From Bdellovibrionales bacterium (GTDB lineage: Bacteria; Bdellovibrionota; Bdellovibrionia; Bdellovibrionales; Bdellovibrionaceae): a stretch of DNA of 64,000 nucleotides. Position 1 is the stretch's first letter; each line of letters starts with the position of its first letter. The position numbers were made by a program, and so were the translations under genes. The stretch is from NCBI GenBank assembly GCA_018266295.1, contig JAFEAQ010000004.1, positions 310,001-374,000 on the forward strand, read 5' to 3'. The notes under the pieces were generated by a model. It was not told the origin of the DNA. It saw nothing but the letters and a program-made list of their open reading frames with translations, and searched no databases. Positions 55,833 to 64,000 of the stretch are shown here, piece by piece.

Positions 55833-57446
55833 CTAGGCAGTCGCTTTTTTTGAGTCTCTTAAGAAAAAGAATTGTTGAGTAATACCGAAGATCGCACTGA
55901 CCGTCATATAAAGGGTCAATCCGCTCGGAAGTTGAAGCATGAATAGAATGAAAACCAACGGCAAGAAAGCCATGATCTTCGCTTGTGCTGGATCCATCGT
56001 GGTTGGAGTCATCTTCTGTTGTAAGAACATGGTTCCACCCATCAAGATCGGTAATACATAGAACTTATCTGCAGAACTCAAATCATGGATCCATCCATAG
56101 AACGGAGAATGATAAAGCTCGATGCTAGAGCCGATAACGCGATAAAGAGCGAAGAACACAGGGATTTGAAGAAGCATTGGTAAGCAACCACCGATTGGAT
56201 TTGCTTTATGTTCTTTCATCAACGCCATTGTTTCGCGGTTCAAAGCCATTGGGTCGTCTTTATATTTCTCACGCAAAGTCTGCAACAAAGGCTGAATCTC
56301 TTGCATCGCCTTCATTGATTTTGCAGACATCAAGGCAAATGGAAGAACGCAAAGACGCACGAGCAAAGTAAGACAAATAATCGCAAGACCCCAGTTACCA
56401 ACAACTGTGTAGAATGCCTTCATAATGTAAAGCAAAGGGCGAGCGATGAAACCAAAGAAACCATGGTCAATAATGCTAGGTAATTCTGGGTCGATGGCTT
56501 TCAAAGTCTCGATAGATTTAGGGCCTGCATAAAGAATTTGTTCTAATGCAATTGTTTGGCTTGCTTGCGCTGGCTTATAGATTAACTCCGCATAAGCTGT
56601 TTTAGCAGCAACGTTTGAATGCAAAGCTGTCTCTGGAATGATTTCAGACTTATCAACGATCGCCGCTGAGAAATACTGAGTGCTTGCGGAGAGTAAAGAA
56701 ACTTGTGGGAATGATTTCGCAACATTCTCTTTTGCAGAGCTGAAGTTCACAGTTTCAGATTTACCACCATTGTGTTTTACGAAGAAATCTTGGTGCTGAT
56801 AAGAAGGCATTAAGAATGAAGTTGATTGAGGTACGGTTACTTTCTCAGGGATAACCAAAGTTACACCTTGAGCAATTTCAGCTGATGGTTTTTCAATCAC
56901 AACTTTATTCGTGAAAGCCTGTTTCTCAACGTCGTACTTCAAAGTACGAGTCACAGTGGATTCACCCACCTGGGCGGTTCCCACGTACTGACCTGGAGCT
57001 TCTTCTTTAAGGTCGAAGTTCACGGGAGCTGCTTGCGCCGCGAGCTTTAATTCAAAGAGAGATTCAGTATCTGATTGGCCGACTTTAATAGGGTTTTTAT
57101 CGTAATCGACATACTTATTAAGTACGACATTCTTCAAACCCATCCCGTGATTCGTGATTGTGAATGAAATATTGTCGTCTTTAAAGTCGAAGGATTTTTC
57201 AGCGACAACTTGGCCAGGTGTCGATTTAGTTTCGACCGTTTGACCTGGAGTTCCTACAGTGGTTTCACCTGTCGTAGGTGCTGCTGTAGTCGTCGTTTCA
57301 GTTGTTGCGGTTTTTTGAGCCGGCTTGTTGTAGTTCGGGTACTTTTTAGTGAGGTAAGTTTGCCAGCCAAACCATACGGCGCCAACAAGAACGAGAGCGA
57401 GAATGGTTTTAGGATCAAAGAACGAGCTTTTATTTTGCTCTTGCAT
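55833..57446 (-). CDS. yidC: Membrane protein insertase YidC
   Basis: A 537-residue insertase that places proteins into the inner membrane. I start at ATG 57446 because GGAG lies 6 nt upstream; the ATG between would touch the SD. The N-terminal helix (ILALVLVGAVWFGWQTYL) is followed by a Thr/Gln-rich spacer, a large periplasmic domain (about 75-345) and the conserved insertase core (NWGLAIICLTLLVRLCVLPFALMSAKSMKAMQEIQPLLQTLREKYKDDP). The conserved core arginine lies in LLVRLC. The periplasmic domain marks a Gram-negative YidC. Confidence 0.96.
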   Translation of the reverse strand: MQEQNKSSFFDPKTILALVLVGAVWFGWQTYLTKKYPNYNKPAQKTATTETTTTAAPTTGETTVGTPGQTVETKSTPGQVVAEKSFDFKDDNISFTITNHGMGLKNVVLNKYVDYDKNPIKVGQSDTESLFELKLAAQAAPVNFDLKEEAPGQYVGTAQVGESTVTRTLKYDVEKQAFTNKVVIEKPSAEIAQGVTLVIPEKVTVPQSTSFLMPSYQHQDFFVKHNGGKSETVNFSSAKENVAKSFPQVSLLSASTQYFSAAIVDKSEIIPETALHSNVAAKTAYAELIYKPAQASQTIALEQILYAGPKSIETLKAIDPELPSIIDHGFFGFIARPLLYIMKAFYTVVGNWGLAIICLTLLVRLCVLPFALMSAKSMKAMQEIQPLLQTLREKYKDDPMALNRETMALMKEHKANPIGGCLPMLLQIPVFFALYRVIGSSIELYHSPFYGWIHDLSSADKFYVLPILMGGTMFLQQKMTPTTMDPAQAKIMAFLPLVFILFMLQLPSGLTLYMTVSAIFGITQQFFFLRDSKKATA

Positions 57447-57732
57447 GGGCATCTCCTGTGCAGCCACAAGTCGGAACCGGATCAAAACCAAAAGTTCCGC
57501 CAGGACGGCATTTCAAAATTCTTTTACTGATTAAATAAATCGCAGAGAAGAAGTTGTGAGTTTTGATGGCTTCAACAGCATATTCAGAGCAACTCGGAGT
57601 GAAACGGCAAGTTCCACCCATATGAGTTGTCCCAAGAGTCCTATAAGTTGCTACGAACAAAAGTAGCAAAGACTTAGGAAGACTTTGAAAGAATCTCAAG
57701 ACCGGTGTCCATGGCTTTTTTGAACTCGTCAT
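57430..57732 (-). CDS. yidD: Membrane protein insertion efficiency factor YidD
   Basis: A 100-residue protein from ATG 57732. The conserved core TYRTLGTTHMGGTCRFTPSCSEYAVEAIKTHNFFSAIYLISKRILKCRPGGTFGFDPVP matches YidD, which helps YidC insert membrane proteins. The gene overlaps rnpA by 59 nt upstream and yidC by 17 nt downstream. It ends with extra cysteines (CGCTGD). The upstream frame is open but lacks family similarity. Confidence 0.92.
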   Translation of the reverse strand: MTSSKKPWTPVLRFFQSLPKSLLLLFVATYRTLGTTHMGGTCRFTPSCSEYAVEAIKTHNFFSAIYLISKRILKCRPGGTFGFDPVPTCGCTGDAHARAK

Positions 57733-58045
57733 ATTTGAGTCCTTTATAAAAGCCCTGGTCGATGGGTTTAAAGATAATGTTGATGGAGACGTCAATCGGC
57801 GATCCTGTCTGGTTCGACCTATCAACGAAGTCCCTAAAGTATTCCCGTGCCCAACGCTTCAATTTATTGCGCACAACTGCAGAGCCGACTTTACGGCTTG
57901 CAGTCACGCCAAAATGTAGCCCTTTTGGACCCTTTTTTGAGTAGTTCAAAAGGAGCCATTTCGTTGGCCAGGCTCTTTTTCCAGTCTTTTTAAGAGAGAG
58001 AAATTCGGAACTTCGTTTAATTACAACGGGTCGACTATTTTCCAC
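57674..58045 (-). CDS. rnpA: Ribonuclease P protein component
   Basis: A 123-residue basic protein that binds the RNase P RNA and helps mature tRNA 5' ends. The key motif is [29 protein letters not shown] (RNR box). It starts within the end of rpmH (11-nt overlap), and its 3' part overlaps yidD by 59 nt. Confidence 0.94.
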   Translation of the reverse strand: MENSRPVVIKRSSEFLSLKKTGKRAWPTKWLLLNYSKKGPKGLHFGVTASRKVGSAVVRNKLKRWAREYFRDFVDRSNQTGSPIDVSINIIFKPIDQGFYKGLKYDEFKKAMDTGLEILSKSS

Positions 58046-58184
58046 CAGTTGAAACCGTTAAACGTTTTCTTCCTTTTGCACGACGGCGAGAGATAACATC
58101 TGTACCAGCTTTAGTAGCCATTCTAGCGCGGAAACCGTGTTTGTTTTTACGACGACGATTAGATGGTTGGTAAGTACGTTTCAT
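58035..58184 (-). CDS. rpmH: 50S ribosomal protein L34
   Basis: A 49-residue protein starting [18 protein letters not shown], the hallmark of L34, with [25 protein letters not shown] following. ATG 58184 is set by AGGAG 6 nt upstream. It is the first gene of the rpmH-rnpA-yidD-yidC-jag-mnmE-mnmG-rsmG run and is divergent from dnaA. Confidence 0.97.
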   Translation of the reverse strand: MKRTYQPSNRRRKNKHGFRARMATKAGTDVISRRRAKGRKRLTVSTGGK

Positions 58185-58250
58185 TTTCAACTCCTGGTGA
58201 AACATTTTTGACGCTTTAGGACGTCCTGCCACTCTTTTAGGTGGACGCCG

Positions 58251-58279
58251 AATTAATCACAATGCAGCAATAAGGTCAA
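58251..58279 (-). promoter_or_regulatory. Possible promoter of the rpmH operon
   Basis: On the minus strand TTGACC (58274-58279) is followed after 17 nt by TTAATT (58251-58256). Spacing is ideal but the -10 match is only three of six. It would give a leader of about 60 nt. Confidence 0.4.
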
Positions 58280-58347
58280 CTGTTGAAAACTTCGACAGGC
58301 CCTGCTAAAGATTTTTGGCGCGTTCTGCTGCAATTCTGAACACGAGC

Positions 58348-58381
58348 TGAGGGGTCAGTTTGAGGGGTCATCCACGTGGAT
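58348..58381 (+). promoter_or_regulatory. Direct repeat and palindrome at the dnaA start
   Basis: TGAGGGGTCA occurs twice (58348-58357 and 58361-58370, 3 nt apart). It is followed immediately by the perfect palindrome ATCCACGTGGAT (58370-58381), which contains the GTG start of dnaA. The second GAGGGG serves as SD. The palindrome core TCCACGTGGA is shared with parS. Confidence 0.5.
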
Positions 58382-59803
58382 ATTAATAATTCGTTTTGGG
58401 CACAAATTAAAACCAAGATGAAAAGCCGCAATCTGAATAACAAGTACCTTGAGACTTGGCTGGATCCTATTGAGTATCTATCCACTTCGGGTTCTTCAGA
58501 ACGTCCTCGTATTGTTCTTGGTGTGCCAAACGCCCTTCATCAATATTACGTGACTCAGAATCTGCAAGATCAAATTTACACCGAAATTTCAGATAGTTAC
58601 AAGAATCCGTTTGAAGTTGAATTCGTGATCACAGGGAACAAACCACCTCTTCCGCCGGAGAATCCTTTAGCTTTGGATGAAGCAATCACCGCGAACGAGC
58701 AGGCCCAGTTCCGTCCACAAGCTCCGGCGCCTACTCATCAAGCTGCCCAGGTGACTACTCAAAATAATAAGTCTGACTTTTTGAACACAGAATTGACCTT
58801 TTCTACTTTCGTTGTTGGAAAAAATTCAGAGTTCGCCCATGCCGCCTGCTTTAACGTGGCTCGGAACCCAGGGGCGGATGATTACAACCCTCTATATATA
58901 TTCGGACCTGTGGGAATGGGTAAAACGCATCTATTAAATGCGGCCGGAAACTATATCCGTGAACAATTCCCGCATCTTAGAATTACCTATATCTCTGCAG
59001 AACGCTTTTTGAATGAGTGCGTGGCGGCCCTTCGCCACTATCAAATGGATAAGTTCCGCCAGAAATATCGTGAAAACTCCGACATCCTATTAGTCGACGA
59101 CGTACAGTATATTGGACGTGGTGAGGCTGTTCAGGAGGAGTTTTTCCACACAATCAATAACTTCATCGACCGTAAAAAACAGGTTATTTTAGCCAGCGAT
59201 CGCATGCCTAAGGATATCTTAGGCCTTGAAGACCGCAGCCGTACCCGTCTTGAACGCGGTTTGATCGCAGACATCACAATGCCGGATTTGGAAACGAGAA
59301 TTGCAATTCTTCGTTATAAAGCCGAAAAATTTGGCGTGCGTATGCCTGAAGATGTGGTTAATCACATTGCCCGCATTTCTAAACGCTCGATTCGTGAACT
59401 TGAAGGCAACCTTAAAAAGGTAAAAATTTATTCTGAGCTTCAAGGGCTTAGTATCGACTACGACCTGGTTAAAAAGATCCTTTCACATCATGAAAGCCAG
59501 TCGACGATTTCTTTGGAAGAGATTCAAAAGCTCGTAGCGGATCATTTTAAAGTTAAAATCACGGATCTAAAATCTAGCACGCGCGCTAAACCTATCGTAG
59601 TGCCGCGCCAGATCGCGATGTATTTGATTAAAAAGTTTTTGGATAGATCACTCGTTGATATTGGTAAAGCTTTTGGTGGCAAAGATCACACAACTGTGAT
59701 GAATGCCCTTGAAAGAGTCCAACATCTACAAGCAACTGACCAAGATATTATGAAAGATATCGAAGAGTTGGAGCAAAGGATCCACAATATCACAGGAGTG
59801 TGA
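58376..59803 (+). CDS. dnaA: Chromosomal replication initiator DnaA
   Basis: A 475-residue AAA+ initiator. Domain I is residues 1-85, and a Pro/Gln-rich linker (90-130) is domain II. Domain III has Walker A GPVGMGKT at 177-184 and Walker B ILLVDDVQYI. Domain IV ends with the DnaA-box-binding signature FGGKDHTTVMNALERVQ. GTG 58376 is set by GAGGGG 9 nt upstream. The gene is divergent from rpmH and precedes the origin. Confidence 0.97.
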   Translation: MDINNSFWAQIKTKMKSRNLNNKYLETWLDPIEYLSTSGSSERPRIVLGVPNALHQYYVTQNLQDQIYTEISDSYKNPFEVEFVITGNKPPLPPENPLALDEAITANEQAQFRPQAPAPTHQAAQVTTQNNKSDFLNTELTFSTFVVGKNSEFAHAACFNVARNPGADDYNPLYIFGPVGMGKTHLLNAAGNYIREQFPHLRITYISAERFLNECVAALRHYQMDKFRQKYRENSDILLVDDVQYIGRGEAVQEEFFHTINNFIDRKKQVILASDRMPKDILGLEDRSRTRLERGLIADITMPDLETRIAILRYKAEKFGVRMPEDVVNHIARISKRSIRELEGNLKKVKIYSELQGLSIDYDLVKKILSHHESQSTISLEEIQKLVADHFKVKITDLKSSTRAKPIVVPRQIAMYLIKKFLDRSLVDIGKAFGGKDHTTVMNALERVQHLQATDQDIMKDIEELEQRIHNITGV

Positions 59804-60036
59804 ATGTGGACTGTGGATAAGCCTGTGGAAAGATTTGAGGGTAAAAATGTGCATTCAACTTACCCACAAATTTGAAAAATCCTAGGGCGACCTGAAGAGG
59901 TTTTTATCCACTGAAAAAATTGAACGGATTTAATAACTTAAAGGGTATTTGGATTTATCCACAAGCCTACTACTACTACTAGTATTTATATTAATAGTAA
60001 TAGATATATAAGGGATTCAAATAAGAGGGACTCATC
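59804..60036. other. Predicted replication origin (oriC) between dnaA and dnaN
   Basis: A 233-bp AT-rich gap holding two perfect DnaA boxes, TGTGGATAA (59812-59820, reverse orientation) and TTATCCACA (59955-59963). It also has near-matches TTACCCACA (59860-59868) and TTATCCACT (59904-59912), each with one mismatch. The rightmost box is followed by a 4-nt spacer and the run (TAC)4-TAG at 59968-59982. A very AT-rich tract (59983-60020) fits the unwinding element. Gene order supports the call. Confidence 0.9.
59968..59982 (+). repeat. DnaA-trio element
   Basis: Four TAC triplets followed by TAG stand 4 nt after the perfect DnaA box at 59955-59963. The arrangement box - short GC spacer - trio run - AT tract is the one known from B. 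subtilis oriC, where the trios guide DnaA onto single strands. Here the trios are unusually regular. Confidence 0.8.
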
Positions 60037-61143
60037 ATGAGATTGGAAATCGATAAAAGAGATTTACTAGGATTAATCGGTAAGACTCAGAACATTGTAG
60101 AAAAAAGAAATACAATGCCGATTCTCGTAAACATTCTTTTAGAAGCTGAAAATGATGCACTCAAGGTTTTTGCAACAGACCTTGAAGTGAGCCTCACAGA
60201 CCAAACTAAAATTAAAGTGATTCAACCAGGTAAAGTTGCGGTCAGCGCGAAAAGCCTTTTTGATATCGCTAAGGAACTTTCTGAAGGAACGATCCAATTA
60301 ATTAAGAAAGAAAACAACTGGCTTGAAATCAAGCAAGGTAAGTACACTTCTAAAATTGTTGGTATCAGCGCAGACGAATATCCGATCTTCCCTACTTACA
60401 ATGCTCAATCATTCATTAAAGTTCAGGCAGAAGTTTTGAAAGATATGATCGATAAAACGATTTTCAGCGTGTCGACGGATGAAACTCGTTACCACTTGAA
60501 TGGTGTTTATTTCGAAATCGTTGGTGGCACGGGTTTTAGAATGGTTGCAACTGACGGTCATAGAATGAGTATCGTGAATCGTACACAAAACGATTCTAAA
60601 TCTGCAGCTTCTCCAGGTGTTATCATCCCTCGTAAAGGTCTCGGTGAGATCAAAAAATTGTTGGATGGTGTGGATGGCACTGTGGAAATCGCGATTGAAG
60701 GTTCTCAATTTATTTTGAAACACTCTTCAACGACTTTGATGATTCGTTTGATCGAAGGAAAGTATCCGAATTATCAACAGTTTATTCCACAGAAACTCAC
60801 TCAGAGAGTGCAAATCAACCGTGAACATTTCCTCACTTCGTTGAAGCGTGTATCATTGTTGGCTAATCAAAAATCAAAAGCGGTTTTGTTGAACCTGACA
60901 AATGGTAAAATGGAAATCTCTTCTAACAACCCTGAATTGGGTGACGCTAAAGAAGAGATCGAAGTTGACTACTCAGGAAATGAAATGAAGATCGGCTTCA
61001 ATGCGAAGTTCATCACAGATATTTTGACTAGCATGAATGACGATCGCGTCGATTTCGAATTGAATGATCAACTCTCTCCAGGACTTGTACGCCCTCATAA
61101 CGACGCGACTTACACTTGCGTTCTTATGCCTATGAGAATTTGA
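60037..61143 (+). CDS. dnaN: DNA polymerase III beta sliding clamp
   Basis: A 368-residue ring-forming processivity clamp made of three similar domains. Typical segments are RNTMPILVNILLEAENDALKVFATDLEVSL, FSVSTDETRYHLNGVYFEI, MVATDGHRMSIV and the C-terminal CVLMPMRI. The ATG follows AAGAGGG. It lies right after oriC, and its stop TGA overlaps the recF start by 1 nt. Confidence 0.97.
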   Translation: MRLEIDKRDLLGLIGKTQNIVEKRNTMPILVNILLEAENDALKVFATDLEVSLTDQTKIKVIQPGKVAVSAKSLFDIAKELSEGTIQLIKKENNWLEIKQGKYTSKIVGISADEYPIFPTYNAQSFIKVQAEVLKDMIDKTIFSVSTDETRYHLNGVYFEIVGGTGFRMVATDGHRMSIVNRTQNDSKSAASPGVIIPRKGLGEIKKLLDGVDGTVEIAIEGSQFILKHSSTTLMIRLIEGKYPNYQQFIPQKLTQRVQINREHFLTSLKRVSLLANQKSKAVLLNLTNGKMEISSNNPELGDAKEEIEVDYSGNEMKIGFNAKFITDILTSMNDDRVDFELNDQLSPGLVRPHNDATYTCVLMPMRI

Positions 61144-62264
61144 TGTTTTTTGAAAAGATCAGAATCCACAACTTTCGAAACTTCGTGGATTCTCAAGCAG
61201 AGTTTTCTCCGAGATTAAATGTCTTTCTCGGAGAAAACGGCCAAGGTAAAACAAATCTCCTCGAAGCCCTTTATCTCACTCTTCAAGGAGACACCTTTCG
61301 CTACGCTGACAATGTGAATCTCATCCGTAGCAATATTGATTTCTCGCTTCTACAAGCACTCGTTCGCGAAAAAGATCTGACCTACGAGCTTAAAACTCAA
61401 ATCATGAAAAGCCGTAAGCATAGTTTTCTGAACGGAAAACGTGTGAGCTCTGCGGATCTTCGTAAAGAATTTTCGGCTGTGGTGTTTTCGCCAGAGAGTC
61501 TGGCTTCGATTAAAGAAGGTGCGGATTTTCGCCGCACTTTGATTGATGATTTGCTGATTAGTTTCAACAAACGAAACGCTGATTTGATCTCAGAATTTCG
61601 CAAAGCGCTAAAAACGCGTAACAGAATTTTGAAAAATTACGTCGAGAACCAAGAGGACAAAGCCAGCACATTGCGCTTAATCGAGAGTATAAACCCTTCT
61701 TTCCTACGTTTGGGTGCTCAGCTAGCCACCGCCCGGATTGCGGCTCTCCAGGGCCTTTTGAAGGAATTTAACAGTGCGATGCAATATATTTCCAACAATT
61801 CGACCGAAATTGGCGTTGAGTACATCATCTCAGGGCAAAATGCGCTTAGTTTTAGTGCACAAGATGTGTTTGATGCACTACAAAAACGCTGCGAAGAATT
61901 GCGTGATGCAGAGCTCTCTGGCGGAGTCAGTTTAGTCGGTCCGCACAAGCACGATATCGTGTTCCTATATGGGCAAAAAGACTCGCGTTTTTATTGTTCG
62001 CAGGGGCAGCAAAGAGCCATCATATTATCTTTCAAAATGGCTCAAATTGTGTATCATAGGAAGGCTCACGACGTTTACCCAATTTTGATGTTGGATGATG
62101 TCTTATCTGAACTCGATCAACAGAAGCGGGACTCACTGATTACGTTCTTACACGAGATCAATACCCAGATTTTTGTGACGACGACAGACTTCACTCTGCC
62201 GAAGAGTTTTTCTTTGGATGAAGTGACTGTTTTAAAAATTAACAACGGGCAAATTCTTCAGTGA
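61143..62264 (+). CDS. recF: DNA replication and repair protein RecF
   Basis: A 373-residue SMC-like ATPase that helps load RecA at gaps. I start at ATG 61143, overlapping the dnaN stop by 1 nt; upstream codons belong to dnaN. Walker A GENGQGKT lies at 30-37. The signature VSLVGPHKHDIVF and the Walker B-like LMLDDVLSELDQQKR are present, and ends in KINNGQIL. Confidence 0.95.
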   Translation: MFFEKIRIHNFRNFVDSQAEFSPRLNVFLGENGQGKTNLLEALYLTLQGDTFRYADNVNLIRSNIDFSLLQALVREKDLTYELKTQIMKSRKHSFLNGKRVSSADLRKEFSAVVFSPESLASIKEGADFRRTLIDDLLISFNKRNADLISEFRKALKTRNRILKNYVENQEDKASTLRLIESINPSFLRLGAQLATARIAALQGLLKEFNSAMQYISNNSTEIGVEYIISGQNALSFSAQDVFDALQKRCEELRDAELSGGVSLVGPHKHDIVFLYGQKDSRFYCSQGQQRAIILSFKMAQIVYHRKAHDVYPILMLDDVLSELDQQKRDSLITFLHEINTQIFVTTTDFTLPKSFSLDEVTVLKINNGQILQ

Positions 62265-62279
62265 TTAAATTTTAACTGA

Positions 62280-64000
<1,721 letters not shown>

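Noticed and set aside
59968-59982. TAC repeat as a plain microsatellite
   Set aside because: Its place 4 nt after a perfect DnaA box and before an AT-rich tract fits the DnaA-trio better.

Overview
This window is almost certainly the replication-origin region of a Gram-negative, Bdellovibrio-like bacterium (Bdellovibrionota). That placement is an inference. It rests on gene order (atp - bactofilin - parB - parA - rsmG - mnmG - mnmE - jag - yidC - yidD - rnpA - rpmH | dnaA - oriC - dnaN - recF - gyrB), on several lipobox and signal-peptide proteins, and on the secreted proteases. No rRNA or tRNA gene is visible and no lineage search could be run. Coding density is very high and no gene-free stretch exceeds 300 bp.

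Left part (1-23.6 kb): nucleoside salvage (partial deoA, purine nucleoside phosphorylase, an orphan gene), a lipoprotein subtilase, asnS, an acyl-CoA carboxylase operon (carboxyltransferase, biotin carboxylase, biotin carrier) followed by a TerC-like membrane protein, a secreted protein with a possible caspase-like His/Cys pair, tatB-tatC, a double-module M16 peptidase, hemW, then grpE and a zinc-finger-less dnaJ, an LpoA-like lipoprotein, two TraR/DksA paralogues and lon. The two TraR/DksA genes and asnS each have an inverted repeat that can bury the ribosome-binding site.

Middle (23.7-28.8 kb): an accessory island. Its centre is an AT-richer two-gene cassette directly after the lon terminator: a SLATT-type transmembrane protein followed by a protein whose C-terminal part carries diadenylate-cyclase (DAC/DisA_N) signatures, DGA and GTRHR. 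I read this as a candidate nucleotide-second-messenger defence or stress system (cyclase plus membrane effector), and it is the best candidate for an undescribed system here. It is followed by three poorly known minus-strand genes and a patatin-like phospholipase.

Right part (28.8-64 kb): a minus-strand membrane-arm complex I operon (nuoA-H-J-K-L-M-N, with no B, C, D, E, F, G or I), mfd, a beta-barrel-like protein, a secreted GH3 enzyme, and an F1/stator ATP synthase operon (b', b, delta, alpha, gamma, beta, epsilon, with no a or c). Next comes the chromosome-partition locus with two parS sites in inverted orientation flanking a lipoprotein gene, then the tRNA-modification and membrane-insertion genes running leftward from rpmH. 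Finally dnaA, an origin with DnaA boxes and a DnaA-trio run, dnaN, recF and the 5' part of gyrB run rightward. Replication would start at about 59.8-60.0 kb, so most highly expressed genes on the left arm (atp, nuo, rpmH) are on the minus strand and run with the leftward fork.
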